DNA from: Ruminococcaceae bacterium UBA5391
GTDB lineage: Bacteria; Bacillota; Clostridia; Oscillospirales; Acutalibacteraceae
Assembly (NCBI GenBank): GCA_002410755.1
Contig: DHOL01000038.1
Location: forward strand, 5,470-12,469
Direction: 5' to 3'
DNA length: 7,000 bases
Shown: positions 1 through 5,877 of the stretch, one piece after another
How positions within the stretch are numbered: the stretch's first letter is position 1
Layout of the letters: each line of letters opens with the position of its first letter
Translations under genes and position numbers: made by a program
Notes under the pieces: model-generated
Databases searched by the model: none
What the model was told of the DNA's origin: nothing
What the model saw: the letters and a program-made list of their open reading frames with translations, nothing else

Positions 1-22
1 CCTGCAGCAATTTTGCGGCAGG
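1..22 (-). terminator. possible terminator hairpin downstream of glnS, cut by window edge
   Basis: Bases 1-8 and 15-22 can pair as an 8-bp stem with one mismatch around a 6-base loop. It lies 27 bases beyond the glnS stop codon in the direction of glnS transcription. The U-tract needed for a rho-independent terminator would fall outside the window, so only the hairpin is seen and its function is a guess. Confidence 0.3.
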
Positions 23-49
23 CACCTTTTCTATCGGTCAGGCAGAAAA

Positions 50-1735
50 TTATTTCTTTTTAAAGCTGTCTTTCAGGGAGACGGAGCGGTTGAATACCGG
101 ATGTTCCGGGGAAGAGTCGCGGCAGTCTGCACAGAAATAACCCTGCCGGAGGAACTGGAGGGGTTCTCCGACCTTGGCCTCCGTGAGCCACGGCTCTACC
201 TTACAGCCTTTCAGCACTTTGAGGGAATCAGGGTTCAGCTCGTCAAGATAGTTTCCCGCCTCCGGGTCCGGCACGGCAAAAAGACAATCGTAAAGGCGGA
301 TTTCTGCCTCTGCTGCTGCCCTTGCGTCCACCCAGGAAACTGTACTCCTGACTTTGCGGCCATCCGGCGTGTTCCCGCCGCGCGTAGATGGGTCATACTC
401 CGCATAGACCGTGGTGACATTCCCGTCCGCGTCTTTTTCGCAGCCGGTGCACTTGATGATATACGCCGCCTTCAGGCGGACTTCATTGCCGGGGAAAAGG
501 CGGAAGTATTTTTTCACGGGGACTTCCATGAAATCCCCGCGCTCAATCCAAAGCTCGCGGGAAAATGAAACAGGATGGGTGCCGTCTTCCGGTTTCTCAG
601 GGTTGTTTTCCAGCTGAAACGTTTCCGTCTTGTCTGCCGGATAGTTCGTGAGGACGAGCTTTATGGGGTTAAGGATAGCCATGGCGCGGCGGGCCTTTCC
701 GTTCAGGTCCTCGCGCAGGCAGTGCTCCAGAAAAGCAGAGTCCACGGTGCTGTTTACTTTTGCGACGCCAATGCGCTCACAGAAATTCCGGATGGATGCA
801 GGGGTATAGCCGCGGCGGCGGAGGCCGCAGAGTGTTGGCATACGCGGGTCATCCCAGCCGGAGACAATGCCCTTTTCCACAAGGTCACGCAGCTTGCGCT
901 TGCTCATGACAGTGTTGTTGATATTAAGGCGGGCAAATTCAATCTGCCGTGGTTTCGAGGGCAAGTTGACATGGCTGATTACCCAGTCGTAAAGCGGCCG
1001 GTGATCCTCAAACTCAAGAGAGCAGAGGGAATGGGTTATGCCCTCCAGAGCGTCTTCAATAGGATGTGCAAAATCATACATGGGGTAGATGCACCATGTG
1101 GTGCCGGTACGGTGATGCGGCATATGGTTAATGCGGTAGAGGACGGGGTCGCGCAGATTGAAATTGCCGGAGGCAAGGTCAATCTTTGCGCGGAGCGTCA
1201 TGCGTCCGTCCTCAAATTCACCAGCCTTCATGCGGTGAAAGAGGTCAAGACTTTCCTCAGCCGGCCGGTCGCGGTAAGGGCTGCGCGCCGGATGCGTCAG
1301 GTCTCCGCGGTATTCATGGAGCTGTTCGGGCGTCAGCTCACAGACATAAGCAAGGCCGCACCTGATGAGGTCTTCCGCAAGCGCGTACATCTTCGGAAAA
1401 TAATCCGAAGCATAGTGAAAACGGTCGCCCCAGGAAAAGCCAAGCCATTTAATATCCCGTTTGATGGCGTCGACATATTCGACGTTTTCTTTTGTCGGGT
1501 TTGTGTCATCCATACGAAGGTTGCAAAGCCCGCCGAATTTTTCCGCTGTCCCAAAATCGACACAGATAGCCTTTGCATGGCCGATATGCAGGTATCCATT
1601 CGGCTCAGGGGGAAAGCGGGTATGAACGGCCTGACCTTCAAAGCGTCCGCCGGGCGCAAGGTCTTCCTCAATCATGGTATGAATAAAGTTGCCCGAACCT
1701 TCCGGATTTTCGGGTGAAACTGTTTTGCTGTTCAT
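50..1735 (-). CDS. glnS: glutaminyl-tRNA synthetase (GlnRS)
   Basis: Class I aminoacyl-tRNA synthetase that charges tRNA-Gln with glutamine using ATP in the cytoplasm. The 561 residues match the usual bacterial length of about 550-560. The catalytic Rossmann domain shows the HIGH signature at residues 50-53, inside PPEPNGYLHIGHAKA, and the KMSKS-type loop as VMSKR at 276-280. The FPPEPNG form is typical of GlnRS rather than GluRS. The rest, from about residue 340, is the beta-barrel anticodon-binding region, ending in a basic FKKK tail. The ATG overlaps the gltX stop as ATGA (1732-1735), and AAGGGG inside the gltX end lies 8 bases upstream, so translational coupling is likely. GlnRS is absent from Bacilli and patchy in Clostridia; its presence implies direct Gln-tRNA synthesis rather than sole reliance on the GatCAB amidotransferase route. 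Identification is firm. Confidence 0.97.
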   Translation of the reverse strand: MNSKTVSPENPEGSGNFIHTMIEEDLAPGGRFEGQAVHTRFPPEPNGYLHIGHAKAICVDFGTAEKFGGLCNLRMDDTNPTKENVEYVDAIKRDIKWLGFSWGDRFHYASDYFPKMYALAEDLIRCGLAYVCELTPEQLHEYRGDLTHPARSPYRDRPAEESLDLFHRMKAGEFEDGRMTLRAKIDLASGNFNLRDPVLYRINHMPHHRTGTTWCIYPMYDFAHPIEDALEGITHSLCSLEFEDHRPLYDWVISHVNLPSKPRQIEFARLNINNTVMSKRKLRDLVEKGIVSGWDDPRMPTLCGLRRRGYTPASIRNFCERIGVAKVNSTVDSAFLEHCLREDLNGKARRAMAILNPIKLVLTNYPADKTETFQLENNPEKPEDGTHPVSFSRELWIERGDFMEVPVKKYFRLFPGNEVRLKAAYIIKCTGCEKDADGNVTTVYAEYDPSTRGGNTPDGRKVRSTVSWVDARAAAEAEIRLYDCLFAVPDPEAGNYLDELNPDSLKVLKGCKVEPWLTEAKVGEPLQFLRQGYFCADCRDSSPEHPVFNRSVSLKDSFKKK

Positions 1736-3207
1736 GATACAATCCCCTTGCTTTCAAGCTTCCCGAGTCCAAGGCGCAGGCGGCGCAGAGACTCGTCTTT
1801 TCCGAGAATACAGAGAATTTCAAACGCTCCGCCGGGTGTTACCGTCTGTCCTGCGGCTGCAATTCGGACCGGCCAGAGCAATGTGCCGTTTTTAACTCCA
1901 AGATTCTGTGCAAGTGCCATCATCACATCATGGATTGCACTGAGCGTCCAGCTTTGCAGATTTTCCAGCGCCGGAATGGCTGCGTTCAGCATTTCCACAG
2001 AGTTTTCCAGCGTTGTCTTGCTTTTCTTATTGATAAACAGCTCTGAGGAATAATTCGGAAGTTCCCGCAGAAATGCAGTCATGTCAGGAATATCCGTGAA
2101 CTTTGAAACACGCTTTTGCAGCACGGAAGTCATAACATCCCACGGGCGCTCACCCTGCGGGAGAACCTCGCGGTAATATGGCATCGCCCGGCGGGTAAAT
2201 TCTTCCGGCGGCATTGCACGGAGATATTCACCGTTGAACCAGAGCAGCTTGTCGTAGTCGAATACGGCAGGCGATTTACTAATCCTGTCAATCGAAAAGC
2301 TTTTCACCAGCTCATCCAGTGTGAAAATTTCTTGGTTGTCCTTTGGGCACCAGCCGAGCAGGGCAATGTAGTTGATAATAGCTTCCGGCAGGTAGCCTTC
2401 CTTTACAAGATCGGCAAAACTGGTAGAACCATGGCGCTTTGAAAGCTTCGAGATGGAACCGTCCGGATTTTTGCCCATGATGAGCGGCAAATGAATATAG
2501 GTCGGGACTTTCCAGCCAAAAGCTTCATAAAGCAGATTATACTTCGGTGTGGAGGTCAGATATTCGCAGCCGCGCACGACATGGGTGATTTCCATCAAAT
2601 GGTCATCAATCACGTTTGCAAAGTTATAAGTCGGGAAACCGTCGGACTTCAGCAGAATCTGGTCTTCAAGTTCCTTATTCTCAATGGTGATTGGCCCATA
2701 GACGACGTCCTGAAACGTTGTAGAACCTTCTGTCGGCATCTTCTGGCGGATTACATGCGGTGTACCGGATGCAAGCAGGCGCTGCACTTCTTCCGGTGAC
2801 AGGTTGCGGCAGTGCCGGTCATAGCCGCCGCCATTTTCGCTTTTGCTTTCGTGAAGCGCATCAAGGCGTTCCTTTGAGCAGAAGCAATAGTATGCTTTCC
2901 CTTCATGCACGAGTTGCTCTGCGTACTTTTTATAAATTTCTTTCCGTTGGCTTTGAATGTATGGACGGAATGGCCCGCCGATGTCTGGTCCCTCATCGTG
3001 CTTCAGGCCGACTGCACGAAGCGTTTTATAAATAATATCCACAGCACCTTCAACATAGCGTTCCTGGTCGGTGTCCTCAATACGGAGAATGAAATCTCCG
3101 CCGTTCGACTTTGCGATCAAGTATTCAAACAGTGCCGTCCGCAGGTTGCCGACATGCATAATGCCTGTCGGACTGGGAGCAAACCGTGTCCTGACTTTTT
3201 GCGTCAT
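1732..3207 (-). CDS. gltX: glutamyl-tRNA synthetase (GluRS)
   Basis: Class I synthetase that attaches glutamate to tRNA-Glu, feeding translation and, where used, tetrapyrrole synthesis. The protein is 491 residues, normal for the family. It opens with FAPSPTGIMHVGN (HIGH-type box at residues 18-21), and KLSKR at 254-258 is the KMSKS loop. C108, C110, H132 and C133 resemble the zinc-binding cysteine cluster of GluRS. The C-terminal part is the all-helical anticodon-binding domain. I chose the ATG at 3207 rather than the upstream in-frame ATG at 3234: AGGAGG at 3215-3220 lies 7 bases before it, and 3234 falls next to the expected transcription start. It forms an operon with glnS (4-bp overlap). 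The 5' leader is only about 24 bases, so there is no T-box or other long leader control. Confidence 0.97.
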   Translation of the reverse strand: MTQKVRTRFAPSPTGIMHVGNLRTALFEYLIAKSNGGDFILRIEDTDQERYVEGAVDIIYKTLRAVGLKHDEGPDIGGPFRPYIQSQRKEIYKKYAEQLVHEGKAYYCFCSKERLDALHESKSENGGGYDRHCRNLSPEEVQRLLASGTPHVIRQKMPTEGSTTFQDVVYGPITIENKELEDQILLKSDGFPTYNFANVIDDHLMEITHVVRGCEYLTSTPKYNLLYEAFGWKVPTYIHLPLIMGKNPDGSISKLSKRHGSTSFADLVKEGYLPEAIINYIALLGWCPKDNQEIFTLDELVKSFSIDRISKSPAVFDYDKLLWFNGEYLRAMPPEEFTRRAMPYYREVLPQGERPWDVMTSVLQKRVSKFTDIPDMTAFLRELPNYSSELFINKKSKTTLENSVEMLNAAIPALENLQSWTLSAIHDVMMALAQNLGVKNGTLLWPVRIAAAGQTVTPGGAFEILCILGKDESLRRLRLGLGKLESKGIVS

Positions 3208-3214
3208 GAATACC

Positions 3215-3220
3215 CCTCCT
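3215..3220 (-). promoter_or_regulatory. gltX ribosome binding site (decides the start)
   Basis: Minus-strand AGGAGG, 7 bases from the ATG at 3207. It supports that start over the ATG nine codons upstream, which has no such site. Confidence 0.85.
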
Positions 3221-3237
3221 GATTGCTTAATCACTTC

Positions 3238-3266
3238 ATTATACCAATATTACGGGGGATAATCAA
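3238..3266 (-). promoter_or_regulatory. sigma-A promoter of gltX-glnS
   Basis: On the minus strand TTGATT (3261-3266), a 17-bp spacer, then a perfect TATAAT (3238-3243) preceded by TGG, which makes an extended -10. Transcription would start near 3231, giving a leader of about 24 bases. The -35 box contains the TGA stop codon (3263-3265) of the upstream carboxypeptidase gene. The two units therefore touch, and no terminator separates them. Confidence 0.85.
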
Positions 3267-4045
3267 TGAATGGTGTCCGTTTTCTGTGCAGCATACTCTT
3301 CAAGACACAAGCCGGATTTTTTTATGGCCTTTGCATTTTCGATACCGACGTAGCGGTAGTGCCAGGGCTCATACTCGATTTTTGTAATTTCCTCTTTGTT
3401 TTTTGGGTACCGCAGGATAAAACCATAGTCCTGTGCATGGAGGCTCAGCCAGCGGAAAGCCGGGGTGCTGTCAAAATCACTGCGCACGCCATTTAGGTCC
3501 AGTGCCAGTCCGGTTTCATGTTCGCTGTAACCCGGCTTTGCCACAGAGTGTTCTGCTGAAGCCACGGCCTCTGCATACGTTGGACAAGTCTTCGTAAAAT
3601 TTTCCACTTCCTGTTGGAAAAGCTTGTTTTGCAATTCATTGCTGCGATAGGCGGAGGATATCCAGAGAGTTACCTCGTCTTTGGAGGCCTGTGTGCGCAT
3701 TTCCGTAAACGCAGCCGCTGCTTCCGCATCCATTTTAACGCCGAATGCGTCCGTAAGGTTCAGGGCATACCATGAAGGAACCGGGTTGTCCTGGTTGACG
3801 ACGACAAGTTCACGCGCATGCGCAGATTGCCCGGATGAAATTTCCGTTTTCAAAACTTTTGCAGTGGATGGGGCGGGGGAAGAAGCGGAGAACACAACCG
3901 GTGAGGAGCTGGATTGGTGGAAAGCTGCCGCTGTTTCCGCCGGGCAGATAACAGACAGAATCCAGATATACCCTGCGATGCAGACGCACGCAAAAAATGC
4001 AACTGCTGCAATAGATGCGGTCCTATTTGATTTCTGATTGTCCAT
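3263..4045 (-). CDS. membrane-anchored M15 (VanY-type) D-alanyl-D-alanine carboxypeptidase
   Basis: Predicted zinc D,D-carboxypeptidase that trims the terminal D-Ala from peptidoglycan stem peptides outside the membrane. The 260-residue protein has one hydrophobic anchor at about residues 10-34, a Ser/Pro/Ala-rich linker to about 75, then the M15B/VanY fold. Visible motifs are SAYRS (131-135, substrate-binding Ser/Arg), SEHETGLALD (zinc ligands H176 and D183) and EPWHYRYVG (catalytic E226, zinc ligand H229). The 7- and 3-residue spacings between these match the family. The ATG at 4045 is chosen because AAGGAGG (4053-4059) lies 7 bases upstream; an ATG six codons earlier has no such site. The minus-strand GATAAT upstream is a possible -10 box but lacks a convincing -35. 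There are no van resistance genes nearby, so a role in ordinary wall remodelling is more likely than glycopeptide resistance. A D,D- versus L,D-specific activity cannot be told from sequence alone. Confidence 0.92.
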   Translation of the reverse strand: MDNQKSNRTASIAAVAFFACVCIAGYIWILSVICPAETAAAFHQSSSSPVVFSASSPAPSTAKVLKTEISSGQSAHARELVVVNQDNPVPSWYALNLTDAFGVKMDAEAAAAFTEMRTQASKDEVTLWISSAYRSNELQNKLFQQEVENFTKTCPTYAEAVASAEHSVAKPGYSEHETGLALDLNGVRSDFDSTPAFRWLSLHAQDYGFILRYPKNKEEITKIEYEPWHYRYVGIENAKAIKKSGLCLEEYAAQKTDTIH

Positions 4046-4122
4046 GCTTTTGCCTCCTTCCATTTCTGAAAGATATTATCGGAATATTTTTCCGGTTTCA
4101 TTCACATTTGTGCAGGATGGGA

Positions 4123-4151
4123 TTGCGCTTTTCTAAGCCGTGTGATATACT
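4123..4151 (+). promoter_or_regulatory. tRNA promoter
   Basis: TTGCGC (4123-4128), a 17-bp spacer and TATACT (4146-4151). The expected start is near 4158, about 18 bases before the mature tRNA 5' end. A separate promoter and a following terminator make this a single-gene tRNA unit. Confidence 0.7.
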
Positions 4152-4175
4152 AAAAAAGCTACCAAAAACCAGGAC

Positions 4176-4252
4176 GGGCCATTAGCTCAGTTGGTTAGAG
4201 CTACCGGCTCATAACCGGTTGGTGCTGGGTTCGAGACCTAGATGGCCCACCA
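4176..4252 (+). tRNA. tRNA with CAT anticodon, probably elongator tRNA-Met
   Basis: A full cloverleaf is visible. The acceptor stem is GGGCCAT (4176-4182) with ATGGCCC (4242-4248), the discriminator is A4249 and CCA is encoded at 4250-4252. The D stem is GCTC/GAGC. The anticodon stem is ACCGG/CCGGT around loop CTCATAA, with anticodon CAT at 4210-4212. The T stem is CTGGG/CCTAG with one G-T pair and loop TTCGAGA. The paired G1-C72 argues against initiator tRNA. The CTCATAA loop and 5' half resemble Clostridia elongator tRNA-Met, but a lysidine-modified tRNA-Ile2 (also CAT in the gene) cannot be excluded. Odd points are T26, G48 opposite G15 instead of a G15-C48 pair, and A60 where a pyrimidine is usual. 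The 3' end faces the phage-like remnant, so it is a plausible integration site. Confidence 0.9.
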
Positions 4253-4259
4253 CACGAAA

Positions 4260-4313
4260 AGCCGCATGAATACTGGATTTTTCAGTATTTCATGCGGCTC
4301 TTTATTTTTTTTC
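4260..4313 (+). terminator. strong rho-independent terminator after the tRNA
   Basis: An 11-bp stem (4260-4270 with 4289-4299) is extended by 5 bp (4271-4275 with 4283-4287) past a single bulged T4288. The loop is 7 bases, and a T-rich run (4301-4312) follows. It begins 8 bases after the CCA. The minus-strand side has only TTTT, so it acts mainly rightward. Confidence 0.88.
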
Positions 4314-4316
4314 TAT

Positions 4317-4523
4317 TTAATATAATAACACGGAAAAACATGCAAATATTTGAAAAAAGGTATGCCGAAGCCAGTGCGGAGTGATATTCGGAATCAGCAT
4401 GGATAGTTTGACTTGCAGGGCCTTTCCATTTGCCTCTTTTTGTGTCTGGCCATAAACTACGCTGAGATACACTTGTACTGCAATACGGCTATCCTCACGT
4501 TTTGAATCCCGCTTTTTAGGCAT
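4317..4523 (-). pseudogene. internally deleted tyrosine recombinase (phage/ICE integrase) remnant
   Basis: A 68-codon open frame made of two distant pieces of an integrase. Residues 1-40 resemble the N-terminal arm-binding part of Firmicute phage integrases: a basic start, then AVQVYL and VYGQTQKEANGKALQVKL. Residues 46-56 (NITPHWLRHTF) are the catalytic box II HxxR motif, H50 and R53, normally some 250 residues further on. A large in-frame deletion near 4385-4403 therefore joins them. About eight residues also seem to be missing between VYLS and VVYG compared with family members I remember. After HTF the sequence no longer resembles an integrase, and the catalytic Tyr, first Arg and Lys are absent, so it cannot recombine. 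The gene points toward the tRNA, the normal arrangement when int lies next to its attachment site. An AGGAGG (4533-4538) sits 9 bases before the ATG. Confidence 0.75.
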
Positions 4524-4530
4524 AATTATA

Positions 4531-4554
4531 GCCCTCCTATTGATTTTAGAGGGC
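4531..4554 (-). promoter_or_regulatory. inverted repeat enclosing the ribosome binding site of the integrase remnant
   Basis: GCCCTC (4531-4536) and GAGGGC (4549-4554) form a perfect 6-bp stem with a 12-base loop. On the minus-strand mRNA the 3' arm includes most of the Shine-Dalgarno sequence (AGGAGG, 4533-4538), so folding would mask it. Control of translation is inferred; a chance repeat is possible. Confidence 0.4.
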
Positions 4555-4568
4555 TGAACGAGTACAAT
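4540..4568 (+). promoter_or_regulatory. candidate plus-strand promoter
   Basis: TTGATT (4540-4545), a 17-bp spacer and TACAAT (4563-4568). It is antisense to the leader of the integrase remnant and aimed at the terminator at 4614-4652. No coding gene lies between them, so a transcript would be a short RNA starting near 4575. Confidence 0.45.
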
Positions 4569-4613
4569 ATCATTGCGTGTAATACGTGTACTGTCAGTTC
4601 TGCTGATGGTAAA

Positions 4614-4652
4614 CCGCTCTGTCTGGTTCCAGCCGGATGGAGCGGATTTTTT
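4614..4652 (+). terminator. rho-independent terminator (better on plus strand)
   Basis: A continuous 13-bp stem (4614-4626 with 4633-4645, including three G-T pairs) with a 6-base loop is followed on the plus strand by ATTTTTT (4646-4652). It also begins 13 bases after the stop of the minus-strand membrane-protein gene and may end that transcript. On that strand, however, only TTT follows the hairpin. Confidence 0.7.
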
Positions 4653-4658
4653 ATTTAA

Positions 4659-5015
4659 TTACTGTTTCGGTGCAGGGGTTGCATCCGGCTCGCCATAATT
4701 TTGCATAAAAATTGAGATCAGGAAAATAACTGCAACGACCAAACTGACTATGCTCTCAACCAGCAGGCCTGAGTACTTAAAGCTCTTTATGATTCCAAAA
4801 ATTCCTGCAGCAGCATAAATTACTGTCGCTACGATCGTCCAAGGCTTTGATGCAAGCGCTACAATGCCGATAATTCCAGCGACAATCATTAGAATTTCCA
4901 CAAGCCAACAGGATCTTCCACTTAATTGCTGTACATGAGTTGCAAGTTCATAACAAATTCCAGCTGCTCCTATAACAATAGAAACTATGCTGGAAACAAG
5001 CTTTGTTGTTTTCAT
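4659..5015 (-). CDS. small four-helix membrane protein of unknown function
   Basis: An 118-residue hydrophobic protein with four predicted membrane helices at about residues 6-26, 37-56, 58-78 and 84-104. Loops are short, and a short polar Pro-rich tail ends in PAPKQ. The two middle helices are Gly/Ala/Ile-rich. I cannot assign a family; the general look is that of small DUF4064-like membrane proteins. GAGGAG lies about 7 bases before the ATG. It sits between the integrase remnant and the repressor, the place where Firmicute temperate phages often carry superinfection-exclusion or other lysogenic-conversion genes. A protective role against phage is therefore a reasonable guess from position only. 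The frame is intact, unlike its neighbour int. Its own promoter is unclear: the palindromic CATTATAATG at 5056-5065 provides a minus-strand TATAAT without a good -35. Confidence 0.8.
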   Translation of the reverse strand: MKTTKLVSSIVSIVIGAAGICYELATHVQQLSGRSCWLVEILMIVAGIIGIVALASKPWTIVATVIYAAAGIFGIIKSFKYSGLLVESIVSLVVAVIFLISIFMQNYGEPDATPAPKQ

Positions 5016-5036
5016 ATGTTTTCTCCTCTCTTTTTC

Positions 5037-5064
5037 TTGACAAACGATTTTATAACATTATAAT
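5037..5064 (+). promoter_or_regulatory. near-consensus sigma-A promoter on the plus strand
   Basis: A perfect TTGACA (5037-5042), a 16-bp spacer and a perfect TATAAT (5059-5064). It faces right, away from the membrane-protein gene and toward the 3' end of the repressor gene. No coding frame follows before the hairpin at 5101-5138. The -10 lies in the symmetric CATTATAATG, which also offers a TATAAT to the opposite strand, so divergent firing is possible. Confidence 0.65.
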
Positions 5065-5070
5065 GTACAT

Positions 5071-5153
5071 CTGGAGATTTCATCCGAAATTTTCCATTTA
5101 TTGCTGCTCTTTCCTGTTGGCGCAGGAGAGGGCAGCAAATTTTATTTTATTTT
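5071..5153 (+). ncRNA. candidate small RNA of about 80-85 bases
   Basis: The stretch from the predicted start of the 5037-5064 promoter to the T-rich run after the 5101-5138 hairpin would be one short transcript. No start codon with a ribosome binding site is seen in it. Its last bases are complementary to the final codons and stop of the repressor gene. The transcript is predicted only; an unused promoter-like sequence is the main alternative. Confidence 0.35.
5101..5153 (+). terminator. strong hairpin terminator, plus strand
   Basis: A 16-bp uninterrupted stem (5101-5116 with 5123-5138, two G-T pairs) with loop TTGGCG is followed by A then repeated ATTTT runs. The T-run overlaps the stop codon of the minus-strand repressor gene. 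Read on the minus strand, the hairpin starts 3 bases after that stop but is followed by TAAATGG with no U-tract. Intrinsic termination is therefore expected mainly for plus-strand transcription, although the stem may protect the repressor mRNA end. Confidence 0.75.
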
Positions 5154-5774
5154 GCTGAGATGATACACTGCACGGCCTGCAATGTGAATTTTGCTGATTT
5201 CTTCTCTTTGAAAGGTTAGCGGCGGAAAGTCAGAATTTTCTGCCATCAGTATGACCGTGTCTCCATTCCGGTAAAACCGTTTTAATATTGCGTTACAGCA
5301 ATCATCATCAATCTGAACGGCGGCGATCTGACCATTTTCTACATCAGGTTGCTGCCGGATAAATATAATATCGCCATCATGAATTTCAGCACCTGCCATA
5401 CTGTTACCGTGACAGCGTAGGGCAAATGTGGCTTTACATGCTTCCGGGCAATTTATGTAATCAGCAATGTTTTGCTCTGCCAGAATTGGTGTGCCGCGGG
5501 CAATTTCGCTGATAAGCGGAATTTTTACCATTTTCGGAAGAGGTTCAAAACCGGCGGGAATTTCTGAAACATTAGAATCCCGTTCATCAATAATATTACT
5601 TTTCTTAATGCCAAAATAATCTGCAATCTTTTGAATAGCGCCCATGCGCGGCTCTTTCTTCCCAGTTTCCCATGTGGAAACTGCCTTATCGGTTACACCA
5701 GCAATATTTCCAAACTCTGCTTGAGACATTCCATGGGATTCCCTTAGATGTTTAATGTTGTTGGCGATACTCAT
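5142..5774 (-). CDS. phage-type XRE-S24 repressor (CI/LexA-like)
   Basis: A 210-residue two-domain regulator. An N-terminal XRE helix-turn-helix (about residues 5-60, MSQAEFGNIAGVTDKAVSTWETG core) binds DNA; residues 62-84 form a linker. The C-terminal S24 domain has the catalytic Ser125 (CHGNSM) and Lys165 (AILKRF) of the LexA/CI self-cleavage dyad. The expected cleavage site, IPLISEIARGTPILAEQ, aligns with LexA VGRVAAGEPLLAQQ but carries Arg93-Gly94 instead of Ala-Gly, so normal RecA-stimulated cleavage is in doubt. Length is normal and the frame intact. The start ATG at 5774 has GTGGGG about 8 bases upstream, a modest site. The promoter (5810-5837) contains an operator half-site, so autoregulation is likely. 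Position beside an integrase remnant and divergent from a truncated frame marks it as a lysogeny repressor; use as a host regulator is the alternative. Confidence 0.93.
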   Translation of the reverse strand: MSIANNIKHLRESHGMSQAEFGNIAGVTDKAVSTWETGKKEPRMGAIQKIADYFGIKKSNIIDERDSNVSEIPAGFEPLPKMVKIPLISEIARGTPILAEQNIADYINCPEACKATFALRCHGNSMAGAEIHDGDIIFIRQQPDVENGQIAAVQIDDDCCNAILKRFYRNGDTVILMAENSDFPPLTFQREEISKIHIAGRAVYHLSKIK

Positions 5775-5809
5775 TTGAATTTCCCCACTTGCATTTATAA
5801 TTCTTTCTC

Positions 5810-5837
5810 ATTATACATTAAAAGTAGAAAAAATCAA
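5810..5837 (-). promoter_or_regulatory. promoter of the repressor gene
   Basis: On the minus strand TTGATT (5832-5837), a 16-bp spacer and a perfect TATAAT (5810-5815). The start would be near 5803, with a leader of about 29 bases. The operator-like site at 5815-5827 occupies the spacer, as expected for a self-repressed promoter. Confidence 0.75.
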
Positions 5838-5869
5838 TATAATTTCAAAGAGCAATCTACTTAATGACG
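5815..5869. promoter_or_regulatory. two imperfect operator-like sites (O1 5815-5827, O2 5857-5869)
   Basis: Each carries one exact half of the palindrome found at 5878-5890: AAGTAG at 5822-5827 in O1 and CTACTT at 5857-5862 in O2. The other halves match poorly. Centres are at 5821 and 5863. O1 lies between the -35 and -10 boxes of the repressor promoter. They are probable weaker binding sites of the repressor, inferred from repetition and position. Confidence 0.55.
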
Positions 5870-5877
5870 TTGAAATA

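Noticed and set aside
575..1717. A 380-codon open frame on the plus strand
   Set aside because: It lies fully antisense to glnS, has no ribosome binding site, and its translation shows no known domain. Long antisense frames are common opposite genes with such codon use.
3071..3262. Possible T-box or other leader in front of gltX
   Set aside because: The promoter at 3238-3266 leaves a leader of only about 24 bases, and there is no specifier or antiterminator structure.
4560..4592. Repeats GTACA/TGTAC and GTGTA copies as integrase arm-binding sites
   Set aside because: They are too short and too few to separate from chance in this AT-rich stretch.
4659..5153. A type I toxin-antitoxin pair made of the membrane protein and the adjacent candidate small RNA
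   Set aside because: The protein has 118 residues and four helices, much larger than known type I toxins, and the RNA is not complementary to its translated region.
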